From VXNE01 sp965205735 (GTDB lineage: Bacteria > Pseudomonadota > Gammaproteobacteria > Pseudomonadales > Azotimanducaceae), in NCBI GenBank assembly GCA_965205735.1, contig OZ242179.1, positions 3,534,001 through 3,598,000 on the forward strand: a stretch of DNA of 64,000 bases. The letters run 5' to 3'. Shown piece by piece: positions 43,204 through 50,503 of the stretch (position 1 is the stretch's first letter; each line of letters starts with the position of its first letter). A program made the translations under genes and the position numbers. Below the pieces are notes generated by a model. The model saw only the letters and a list, made by a program, of their open reading frames with translations, had not been told where the DNA came from and searched no databases.

Positions 43204-44271
43204 TCATGCATCGATCCCGGCGAGTAGTCTAACCGCGACGGCGGACAGGCCGAATTTTCGTTCGTCGTCTGAAGCGAACCAGACGTATCGGTTGGCGTCG
43301 GACACGAAATCGGCCCGGCGGCATACGCGCATAAGATGCGGGGTCACGTCCAGGTGGAAGTGCGTGAACGAGTGTCGAAATGTCGGCAAGGTCTCGCTGC
43401 TATCGATTTGTGCGCCCCACTCGCGGCCTTGTGCTTCCACGGCTGCCTCCATCGGCAATTCGGGCGGCGACCAGAGCCCGCCCCAAATGCCGCCGTCGGG
43501 GCGCCGTTCGAGCAGGCACGCGCCCTCGGTATCGACCAGCAACAGGACGCGAACGGCGCGCACGGGAAGCGCCTTTCTTGGTCGGGGCGCGGGGAGCACA
43601 TGCTGCAGGTTCTGTGCGTAGGCTTGGCAGCGGGCCGATAGCGGACACGCGGAGCAAAGTGGCTTCGAGCGGCGGCAATGCATCGCGCCGAAGTCCATGA
43701 TGGCTTGCGCATAGTCGCCGGCATGTTGGGTTGGTGTGTGTGCTTCGGCGTGCCGCCAGAGAGACCGTTCGGCGACGGAATGGCCGCGAAGCGCGTGCAA
43801 GCGCGTGAGGACACGCTTGACGTTCGCGTCGAGTATCACCGCGCGCTGACCGAATCCGATCGCCAGGATAGCGGCCGCAGTTGATCGTCCGATTCCGGGC
43901 AGCGCCACCAACTCGACCGCCGTATCGGGCAAAGCGCCGTTTGCGTGCCGGGCGGCGCGGTGCAGGTTGCGCGCCCGCGCGTAGTAGCCGAGGCCGGTCC
44001 AGAGGTGCAGCACTTCATCGCGGTCGCCGGCCGCCAAGGATTCGATATCGGGGAACCTCTGTACGAAGCGTTTGAAATAGGGAATCGCCGTCGCGACCTG
44101 GGTTTGCTGGAGCATCACTTCAGACACCCACACCCGGTATGGCGTCGTGCGGGTTCGCCAGGGCAGGTTCTTGCGTCCGTGACGTTCGAACCAGGCGAGC
44201 AGTCGGTCCGCGACCCAAGAGGTGTCCGGGGCGTCGCCCCGACTACGATGCGCGTGCTTCGTCGTCTTCAT
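43204..44271 (-). CDS. mutY: A/G-specific adenine glycosylase
   Basis: 355 aa. Removes adenine mispaired with 8-oxoguanine. Helix-hairpin-helix LPGIGRSTAAAI, catalytic E51 (SEVMLQQTQVA) and D148 (VILDANVKRVL), and the [4Fe-4S] loop C-x6-C-x2-C-x5-C in CRRSKPLCSACPLSARC. The C-terminal MutT-like domain for 8-oxoG recognition is present. Start ATG 44271; a longer frame exists but overlaps the divergent promoter. yggX follows 42 bp later. Confidence 0.95.
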   Translation of the reverse strand: MKTTKHAHRSRGDAPDTSWVADRLLAWFERHGRKNLPWRTRTTPYRVWVSEVMLQQTQVATAIPYFKRFVQRFPDIESLAAGDRDEVLHLWTGLGYYARARNLHRAARHANGALPDTAVELVALPGIGRSTAAAILAIGFGQRAVILDANVKRVLTRLHALRGHSVAERSLWRHAEAHTPTQHAGDYAQAIMDFGAMHCRRSKPLCSACPLSARCQAYAQNLQHVLPAPRPRKALPVRAVRVLLLVDTEGACLLERRPDGGIWGGLWSPPELPMEAAVEAQGREWGAQIDSSETLPTFRHSFTHFHLDVTPHLMRVCRRADFVSDANRYVWFASDDERKFGLSAVAVRLLAGIDA

Positions 44272-44344
44272 GATCGGGGTCCGGTGCCTGGCGCGATGTC
44301 GCAAACACGAATTTCTGCCCGCGCGAAACGAATCAGACCGCGCC

Positions 44345-44350
44345 TATACT
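44345..44350 (+). promoter_or_regulatory. -10 box TATACT, six bases before a start codon
   Basis: TATACT followed by AACCGC and the ATG at 44357. With initiation about 6-7 bases after the -10, the mRNA would begin at or next to the ATG, that is, a leaderless transcript. No Shine-Dalgarno sequence is present. Confidence 0.4.
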
Positions 44351-44356
44351 AACCGC

Positions 44357-44767
44357 ATGGACGATGTGGAAACCTGGGATCCGACGGCTGCCCGCGCATT
44401 GGGCGAGCGCCAGGTCGAACTGATTCGCAAGGCCTGCCGCAATCTCGACGCGGAGCACCTGGGCCTGACGGTCGACGAGCGGGGCGAACTGGCGCCGCTG
44501 ATGACGGCGGGGGCCGAGGTATGGGCCGCGCAAGTCGACCGGACATCTTCGGATGAACTGGTCGGCTGGACTCGATTCCTGACATTGGCGGAGGCGCGAT
44601 TGCCCGGTTTCGAAGCGGGGGCGAAGTCGCCGGTGATCCTCATCGCCCGCGTCCTGCGGAACCGCGGTGATTATCCCGAAGATTTGAGCGCGTGGATCAA
44701 GGCCAACACCATCAACCGTTTCTTGCCCTACGGCAGTCTTGCGGAGCGCCTCAAGACTGCTCAATGA
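44357..44767 (+). CDS. Conserved hypothetical protein, probably leaderless mRNA
   Basis: 136 aa, no signal peptide or membrane segment. Helix-rich, with LTLAEARLPGFEAGAKSPVI and RNRGDYPEDLSAWIKANTINRFLPYG. It is divergent from mutY-yggX. I recall proteins of this kind near mutY in other gammaproteobacteria but have no function for it. Translation seems to start without a ribosome site. Confidence 0.65.
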   Translation: MDDVETWDPTAARALGERQVELIRKACRNLDAEHLGLTVDERGELAPLMTAGAEVWAAQVDRTSSDELVGWTRFLTLAEARLPGFEAGAKSPVILIARVLRNRGDYPEDLSAWIKANTINRFLPYGSLAERLKTAQ

Positions 44768-44861
44768 GGCGCTTGTCGGTCTAGAAAGCGATCAAGAAAC
44801 TCGCGTGGTGCCAGGATGCACAAATCCTGGAGCCGGTTTGATTGCCAGACGTTGGTTGGCT

Positions 44862-44879
44862 CGTAACGCTAGCGTTACG
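44862..44879. promoter_or_regulatory. Candidate HicB operator: perfect 18-bp palindrome
   Basis: CGTAACGCTAGCGTTACG is fully self-complementary and lies 25 bp upstream of the hicA start codon. HicB antitoxins with a C-terminal helix-turn-helix repress their own promoter by binding such palindromes. Confidence 0.6.
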
Positions 44880-44904
44880 TTCCGAATAGTACGAAACTTC
44901 CGCA

Positions 44905-45111
44905 ATGGACGGCCCGCAGTTCGTCAGACGTGCCAGGCGATATGTGGGACGAACCGGGAGGTCATTTCGCTATGACCCCCGACGCGGTAGGGGAAGCCAC
45001 GGGGTCCTATACGTTGGCGAGCGCCGCACGGTCGTCCAGCGCGGCGAACTCAAGCCGGGAACATACCGAAACATGCTAAAGCAACTTGACATCCCCAAGG
45101 AGGAATTCTGA
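44905..45111 (+). CDS. hicA: HicA-type mRNA interferase toxin
   Basis: 68 aa with the dsRBD-like HicA fold. The catalytic histidine is H32 in GRGSHGVLYVG, and the tail LKPGTYRNMLKQLDI is typical. The TGA stop overlaps the hicB ATG (ATGA-type overlap), so the pair is translationally coupled. The toxin-first order is normal for this system. Expression is probably repressed by HicB through the 18-bp palindrome upstream. Confidence 0.88.
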   Translation: MDGPQFVRRARRYVGRTGRSFRYDPRRGRGSHGVLYVGERRTVVQRGELKPGTYRNMLKQLDIPKEEF

Positions 45112-45539
45112 TGCGGTACGCCTACCCATGTGTGCTGACGCCCGAGGAGGACGGTGGCTTCTCCGTTAGCTTCCGGGATATCCCCGAGGCGCTTACGTGT
45201 GGAAATGATCGCACCGAGTCGCTTGCCATGGCGGAAGAGGCTCTGGCCGTAGCTCTGGGAGCCTATGTGCAGTCCCGAGAGGACATTCCGGTACCCAGTG
45301 TCGCAACCGAAGACCAAACGCTTGTCCCCGTGCCACCTGTGGTCGCGGCCAAGCTGGCACTTTATTTGGCGATGCGTCGTCAAGGGATCACGAAGGTCGC
45401 GCTCGCGGCACGGCTGGGCTTGAGCGAGGGGGCCGTGCGTAAACTTCTGAATCTCGACCATCGTTCGCATATCGGGCACGTCGAGAAAGCGCTGTTATCC
45501 GTTGGCCGCAGCTTGGTAGTTGAAGACAGAGCGGCGTAG
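45111..45539 (+). CDS. hicB: HicB-type antitoxin with C-terminal HTH
   Basis: 142 aa. The N-terminal partial RNase H-like domain (MRYAYPCVLTPEEDGGFSVSF.DIPEALTCG) neutralises HicA. The C-terminal helix-turn-helix (ITKVALAARLGLSEGAVRKLLN) binds DNA. Begins in the stop codon of hicA. Confidence 0.88.
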   Translation: MRYAYPCVLTPEEDGGFSVSFRDIPEALTCGNDRTESLAMAEEALAVALGAYVQSREDIPVPSVATEDQTLVPVPPVVAAKLALYLAMRRQGITKVALAARLGLSEGAVRKLLNLDHRSHIGHVEKALLSVGRSLVVEDRAA

Positions 45540-45629
45540 CGGACTCGCGCCAAGAATAACGGCCGGCAACCGGAGTGAGCGTTGATCCGCGACCGCTCCG
45601 GGTTCATGCGGCGCTTCGCCCTTCTCCCC

Positions 45630-45635
45630 TATAAT
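45630..45635 (+). promoter_or_regulatory. -10 box TATAAT ahead of hisBA
   Basis: Consensus TATAAT 116 bases before the chosen hisB start. The -35 position is not a good match. It would transcribe hisB-hisA and perhaps the following dioxygenase. Confidence 0.4.
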
Positions 45636-45751
45636 CTCGGTTGTTTGGTAGTTTCGTTGCCGATCATGTGGGTACGGTGCGCGCTCCGGCACGGGGTGAA
45701 CGGGTATCCAGGCGCGTTTATTCGCATGGTCAAGTAAGGAATTCGGCGGTC

Positions 45752-46339
45752 ATGAATCGATGCGCATCGGTGTCGCGGGACACCTTGGAAACACGGATCA
45801 ACGTAGCCGTCAACCTCGATGGCGAGGGGATGTCCAGTCTTGACACCGGGCTGCCCTTCTTCGAGCACATGCTCCATCAGGTGGCCCGCCACGGCTTGAT
45901 CGACCTCGAGATCGACGCCAAGGGCGATCTGGAGGTGGACGCGCACCACACCATCGAGGATATGGGCATCACGCTCGGTCAGGCAATCGCCAAGGCCGCC
46001 GGCGACAAGAAGGGCATCGCCCGCTACGGACATGCCTACGTTCCCCTGGACGAGGCCCTCTCGCGCGTTGTCGTGGATTTCTCCGGTCGCCCCGGACTCA
46101 CCTATGGGGTGGAGTTTGTTCGGCCGCGCGTGGGCGCGTTCGATGTCGATCTCCTGCGCGAGTTCTTCCAGGGCTTCGTCAACCACGCCCATGTGACCCT
46201 GCACATCGACAATCTGAAGGGCAGGAATGCGCACCACCAGGCGGAAACGATATTCAAGGCGTTCGGTCGGGCGCTGCGCATGGCGCTGACGCGGGATCCG
46301 CGTAGCCAGGCGCTGCCGTCCACCAAGGGCACGCTTTGA
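45752..46339 (+). CDS. hisB: Imidazoleglycerol-phosphate dehydratase
   Basis: 195 aa monofunctional IGPD, sixth step of histidine synthesis. Diagnostic metal-binding motifs: LPFFEHMLHQ.ARHG, VDAHHTIEDMGI and FVNHAHVTLH, GRNAHHQAE. Start ATG 45752, with AAGGA upstream. The frame extends upstream to 45641 but family similarity begins near 45760. hisA overlaps at the 3' end. hisH, usually next in order, is absent. Confidence 0.94.
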   Translation: MNRCASVSRDTLETRINVAVNLDGEGMSSLDTGLPFFEHMLHQVARHGLIDLEIDAKGDLEVDAHHTIEDMGITLGQAIAKAAGDKKGIARYGHAYVPLDEALSRVVVDFSGRPGLTYGVEFVRPRVGAFDVDLLREFFQGFVNHAHVTLHIDNLKGRNAHHQAETIFKAFGRALRMALTRDPRSQALPSTKGTL

Positions 46340-47079
46340 TCCTCATTCCCGCCATCGACATTCAGGGCGGGCGTTGCGTACAACTTCGACAGGGCGTCAA
46401 GCAATCGGCCTCAGTTTACGGAGACGATCCTGTGGCGATGGCCCAGCGGTGGATCGCCCTGGGCGCGCGCCGCCTCCATGTCGTCGACCTCGACGGCGCG
46501 TTCGCGGGGAAACGGGTCAACGCAAGTCTGGTGGGGGGAATCGCGGCGGCGGGAGACGTGCCGGTGCAGGTGGGCGGCGGCATCCGGACACTGGTAGAGA
46601 TCGAGAGCTACCTGGCGGCCGGCGTATCCCAGGTCATTGTCGGAACGCGGGCGGTTGAAGATCCGCCATTTCTGCAGGCTGCCTCGGTGCGTTTCCCCGA
46701 CCAGGTCATTCTCGGCCTTGACGCGCGCGCCGGCCGAGCCGCGACGGCGGCTTGGGGTGACACGAGCGATGTCAGCGCGCTGGACATCGCCGCGGGCGTG
46801 TCGGAACTCGCGCTCTTCGCCATCGTGTTTACCGACATAGAGCGCGACGGCATGTTGTCGGGCATCAATGCCGAGGCCACGGCCGAGATCGCGCGAGCTA
46901 GCGGCTTGCCTATCATCGCTTCCGGAGGCGTGCGCGATGAGGATGACCTGCGCCGATTGCGGGCGCTGCGTCTGGATCAGTTGCTGGGCGTTATCGCAGG
47001 GTCGGCATTGTATGAAGGCACGCTGGACTTCGCCGCCGCCCAGGCATTGCTGGATCGGCCGGCCGGTGACGCTCGGTGA
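46336..47079 (+). CDS. hisA: Phosphoribosylformimino-5-aminoimidazole carboxamide ribotide isomerase
   Basis: 247-aa TIM barrel of the histidine pathway. Catalytic D8 (IPAIDIQGG) and D129 (ILGLDAR), phosphate-binding GGGIRT and ASGGV. The start is TTG 46336, overlapping the hisB stop (TTGA), so hisBA are coupled. No hisF follows; a TauD-type gene comes next. Confidence 0.93.
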   Translation: MILIPAIDIQGGRCVQLRQGVKQSASVYGDDPVAMAQRWIALGARRLHVVDLDGAFAGKRVNASLVGGIAAAGDVPVQVGGGIRTLVEIESYLAAGVSQVIVGTRAVEDPPFLQAASVRFPDQVILGLDARAGRAATAAWGDTSDVSALDIAAGVSELALFAIVFTDIERDGMLSGINAEATAEIARASGLPIIASGGVRDEDDLRRLRALRLDQLLGVIAGSALYEGTLDFAAAQALLDRPAGDAR

Positions 47080-47112
47080 TCTCCACCTGATCGAAACGTC
47101 GCGACGGGGGAG

Positions 47113-47118
47113 TACACT
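47113..47118 (+). promoter_or_regulatory. -10-like TACACT just before the dioxygenase start
   Basis: TACACT, then seven bases, then ATG 47126. As at 44345, the spacing predicts a leaderless transcript. There is no Shine-Dalgarno sequence before this ATG. Confidence 0.35.
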
Positions 47119-47125
47119 ACCGCCC

Positions 47126-47965
47126 ATGCGTAACGTGCCCTTCGCCGACGCTTCCTTCGGGGCCGACATAGTCGATGTGGACCTCTCGTCGGTGGGCGAT
47201 GAGGAATTCTCCGCGATCTACGCGGCGTGGCTGGACCGGGCGGTGTTGCGCATTCGCGGTCAATGTCTCGACGACGACGCCTTGATGGATTTCAGCCGCC
47301 GCTTCGGCCCCCTCGAAACTGCGCCATACGGGAGGATCACCAAGGAAGAACTCGCGAAACTCGCCAATCCCTATCTGGCCACGATTTCCAACATTGTTGT
47401 CAACGGTCGTCCGATCGGCGGATTGGGCGCCGCGGAGGCCGCATGGCATACGGACATGTCCTATATCGAACACCCGCCGACGGCGAGCATCCTCTATGCG
47501 GTGGAGGTGCCGGAGGAAGGCGGTGCCACCCACTTCTGCAACATGATCGGCGCGTTGCGATCATTGCCGCCGGAGCTGGCTCGCCGGGCGAGAGGGGCGC
47601 GCTTGAAGCACGACGCGGCACACGACAGCATCGGCAAGCTGCGCAGGGGCCACCATGATGTCGACGATCCGCGCGACGCGCCGGGCGCGCACCATCCGAT
47701 GGTATTGCGCCACCCGGAAACCGGAACTGACGCGCTATATCTCGGCCGCCGGCAGGACGCCTATGTCGAAGGCTTGCCGTTGGCGGAGAGCGCGGCGTTC
47801 CTCGATGCGGTGTGGCGCTACGTGGCGCTCGATGGCGATGCCTGGACGCAGCACTGGCGGGTCGGCGACGTGGTCGTCTGGGACAACCGCAGCGTCATGC
47901 ACCGGCGGGCCGCGTTCGATCCGGCCGCCCGGCGCCTGATGCGCCGCGCCCAGGTGCGGTCTTAA
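47126..47965 (+). CDS. TauD/TfdA-family dioxygenase, second copy type
   Basis: 279 aa Fe(II)/2-oxoglutarate enzyme. Iron ligands H108, D110 (AAWHTDMSY) and H259 (NRSVMHRR), arginine for 2-oxoglutarate in the last 20 residues. Only moderately similar to the enzyme at 3.4 kb, so not a recent duplicate. It follows hisBA by 46 bp but has its own -10-like box. The frame extends upstream to 46868 inside hisA; ATG 47126 is where the family begins. Substrate unknown. Confidence 0.82.
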   Translation: MRNVPFADASFGADIVDVDLSSVGDEEFSAIYAAWLDRAVLRIRGQCLDDDALMDFSRRFGPLETAPYGRITKEELAKLANPYLATISNIVVNGRPIGGLGAAEAAWHTDMSYIEHPPTASILYAVEVPEEGGATHFCNMIGALRSLPPELARRARGARLKHDAAHDSIGKLRRGHHDVDDPRDAPGAHHPMVLRHPETGTDALYLGRRQDAYVEGLPLAESAAFLDAVWRYVALDGDAWTQHWRVGDVVVWDNRSVMHRRAAFDPAARRLMRRAQVRS

Positions 47966-48044
47966 GAGCTCACTACTTGCCGCTTGACGCCTCCCCCTAG
48001 CTAGCGCAACAATCTAGCCAGATGAACTGGACAGGAGCGTTCGA

Positions 48045-48308
48045 ATGTCCGATTGGGCCCTACAGGACGCCAAGAATCGCTTTAGCGAACTCGTCAATGC
48101 GGCAATCCAAGGGACGCCGCAAAGGGTGACGCGGCGGGGCAAGCCCGCGGTGGTGGTGATCGCGACGGAAGAATACGAGCGTCTCCGCTATTTGGAGAAA
48201 GCAAAAGCGCCAGGCTTGGCGGCCCTGCTGCTTGCGATGCCGCAAGATGACGGCGAATTCGAGAGGAGCCGAATCGGTTTCAGACCAACGGACTTCGAAT
48301 GTTCCTGA
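48045..48308 (+). CDS. Phd/YefM-family antitoxin
   Basis: 87 aa. Typical start MSDWALQDAKNRFSELVNAA and RVTRRGKPAVVVIATEEYERL. AGGAG precedes the start by 7 bases. It overlaps the toxin gene by 10 bp. The N-terminal part should bind DNA and repress the operon; the C-terminal part wraps around the PIN toxin. Confidence 0.88.
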   Translation: MSDWALQDAKNRFSELVNAAIQGTPQRVTRRGKPAVVVIATEEYERLRYLEKAKAPGLAALLLAMPQDDGEFERSRIGFRPTDFECS

Positions 48309-48721
48309 TCGACACGGACGTCTTGTCGGCTCTACGCCGACGAGAACGCCAACCAGACATGGTTGCATGGGTATCGAGACAAAGGACCACGGACCTGTAC
48401 CTCAGCGTGGTGTCTGTGGCAGAGGTCGAAACGGGAATCATCCGCCAGGAACGTCACAATCCGGCGTTTGCGCGCGTCTTGTCTGCCTGGTTGGATGACA
48501 TACTGGTCTTGTACGGCGACCGGGTCTTGGCCGTCGACGTGCCGACGGCGCGGCGCTGGGGTCGGCTCTGCGGTGCCATCGGACATGAAAGTGCCGACCT
48601 GCTCATCGCGGCGACGGCACTGGAACGCGGGTTAACCGTCGCTACCCGGAACGTTCGGCATTTCGAACCAACGGGTGTCGCGGTTATCGACCCGTCTGCC
48701 GAAGGTGCGGTTGGGCCTTGA
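48299..48721 (+). CDS. vapC: VapC/FitB-type PIN-domain toxin
   Basis: 140 aa ribonuclease. PIN acidic residues D5/D7 (LIDTDVLSAL), E42/E44 (VAEVETGI) and D100 (ESADLLIAATA), then ATRNVRHF. Length and order with a Phd-type partner fit the FitAB/VapBC group. Starts inside the antitoxin gene. Confidence 0.87.
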   Translation: MFLIDTDVLSALRRRERQPDMVAWVSRQRTTDLYLSVVSVAEVETGIIRQERHNPAFARVLSAWLDDILVLYGDRVLAVDVPTARRWGRLCGAIGHESADLLIAATALERGLTVATRNVRHFEPTGVAVIDPSAEGAVGP

Positions 48722-48800
48722 AGGCGGCGTTCGGAATTTCCGCTGTGCTCGCCAACGCACTTGGGCGCGGTCTGCCACGTTCAAGTGCGCCGCAGGCTCC

Positions 48801-49175
48801 TTACGCGTAGTCCTGCGTCAACAGTTCCAGCAGGTGGCCGCTCGGGTCTCTGAAGTAGACGCCGCGGCCGTCGTTCCAATGGTTGATCTCGCCGTCCTCG
48901 GGCGAGAAGGGGCCGCTGCCGTAGGTGAGGCTGCTCTCCTTGATACGCGCGAAGATCAGATCGAATTCCTCCTCGCTGACCTTGAAGGCGTAATGGTGGC
49001 GCTCGAATGATTCGCGGTTGTCGAAATCGAGCGTGAGGCCCTGGTTGCGGATGCGCACCGGTTCGAAATGTCCCATGGCGCCGTTGTATTCGAAGCCGAA
49101 CATCTCCTGGTAGAAACGCGCCGAAGCGACCTTGTCGCGGCTTGGAACGATGGTGTGGTTGAGTTCGATGGTCAT
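48801..49175 (-). CDS. VOC-family (glyoxalase/dioxygenase fold) protein
   Basis: 124 aa with two beta-alpha-beta-beta-beta units. Candidate metal ligands: H8 (ELNHTIVPS), H in RHHYAFKV, and E in GHLLELLTQ. Start ATG 49175 has AGGAAA upstream. Single-domain VOC enzymes include dioxygenases, isomerases and resistance proteins; the substrate cannot be told. Confidence 0.82.
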   Translation of the reverse strand: MTIELNHTIVPSRDKVASARFYQEMFGFEYNGAMGHFEPVRIRNQGLTLDFDNRESFERHHYAFKVSEEEFDLIFARIKESSLTYGSGPFSPEDGEINHWNDGRGVYFRDPSGHLLELLTQDYA

Positions 49176-49273
49176 CGCGTTTTCCTGTCTCGGATCGGTG
49201 CGCCTATGATGTCGTATGCCCAACGCGAACGAAAGACTTGCGCCAGTTCGCGTGTTCGGCGTGACCTGAACCG

Positions 49274-50503
49274 ATGGTGAAGGCTGTTACCAACGTAAGG
49301 TGGGCGGTCGCGTTCGTCTTCGTTACCGTCCTGTTGAACTCGATCGGTTTCGGCATCATCCTGCCGGTCTTGCCGGAACTGATCGTCGATATCACCGGTG
49401 ACCCGCTGCACGAGGCGGCGCGCTACGGCGGCTGGCTGGCCTTCGCCTACGCGTCGATGCAGTTCATCTTCTCGCCGGTGGCGGGCAACCTGTCGGACAG
49501 GTTCGGGCGACGCCCGGTGCTGCTCGCGTCGTTGTTCGTGTTCGGCGTCGACTACCTCATCATGGGCCTCGCGCCGACCCTCGCATGGCTGTTTCTCGGC
49601 CGCATCATCGCCGGCACGTCCGCGACGAGTTTCGGCATCGCGAACGCCTGCATCGCCGATCTGTTTCCTCCCGAAAAACGCGCCCAGAACTTCGGCCTGA
49701 TCGGCGCCGCGTTCGGCGTTGGCTTCATTCTGGGGCCGGTGATCGGCGGTTTCCTGGGAGAGTTCGGACCGCGCACGCCGTTTTTCGCCACTGCGGGCAT
49801 CGCCTTTGCCAACGCGCTGTTCGGTTGGCTGGCGATGCCGGAAACCTTGCGAGACGAGGATCGACGCCCGTTTCGACTCGCGCGCGCGAACCCGTTGGGG
49901 GCCTTCCGCCAGGTCGGACACTTTCCGGTCGTCGCGGGAATGCTCGGCGCTTACTTCCTATACATGCTGGCCCACGACTCGCTTCCCGCAGTCTGGGCGT
50001 TCTACACCATGGACCGCTACGGTTGGGGACCGCGCGAGGTCGGTTTCTCGCTGGGCGCGGTCGGTGTCTGCATGTTGATCGTCCAGGGTGTCCTGATCCG
50101 CAAGATCATCCCCTTGTGGGGATCGAAGCGCACCGCCTATGTCGGGCTCGTCCTCACCGCTGTGGCCTTCTTGGGCTATGCGCTGTCGTCGGCGGGCTGG
50201 GTGATGTACATATGGATCGTCGTCGGCTCGGGTTCCGGACTCATCATGCCGGCGATGAACGGCATCATGTCCAGGCAGATTCCCGCCAACGCCCAAGGCG
50301 AGTTGCAGGGCATTCTCGGCAGCGTGGCGAGCAGCACGTTCATCGTCAGTCCGGTGGTGATGACGCAGCTATTCGCCTACTTCTCATCGCCGGTGGCGCC
50401 GGTGTATTTCCCCGGCGCGGCATTCGCCCTCGCCAGCTTTCTCACGGTCGGGAGCGCTCTGGCGATGGCGGTCGCCCTGTCGCGCGCTTCCTATACGGAA
50501 TAA
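49274..50503 (+). CDS. MFS efflux transporter, TetA/TCR-like
   Basis: 409 aa, about 12 membrane segments. MFS motif A is GNLSDRFGRRPVLLASL between segments 2 and 3, motif C-like GPVIGGFLGEFGPRTPF is in segment 5. This is the 12-TM drug:H+ antiporter group. It overlaps the convergent molybdenum-enzyme gene by 13 bp. The exported compound is unknown. Confidence 0.85.
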   Translation: MVKAVTNVRWAVAFVFVTVLLNSIGFGIILPVLPELIVDITGDPLHEAARYGGWLAFAYASMQFIFSPVAGNLSDRFGRRPVLLASLFVFGVDYLIMGLAPTLAWLFLGRIIAGTSATSFGIANACIADLFPPEKRAQNFGLIGAAFGVGFILGPVIGGFLGEFGPRTPFFATAGIAFANALFGWLAMPETLRDEDRRPFRLARANPLGAFRQVGHFPVVAGMLGAYFLYMLAHDSLPAVWAFYTMDRYGWGPREVGFSLGAVGVCMLIVQGVLIRKIIPLWGSKRTAYVGLVLTAVAFLGYALSSAGWVMYIWIVVGSGSGLIMPAMNGIMSRQIPANAQGELQGILGSVASSTFIVSPVVMTQLFAYFSSPVAPVYFPGAAFALASFLTVGSALAMAVALSRASYTE

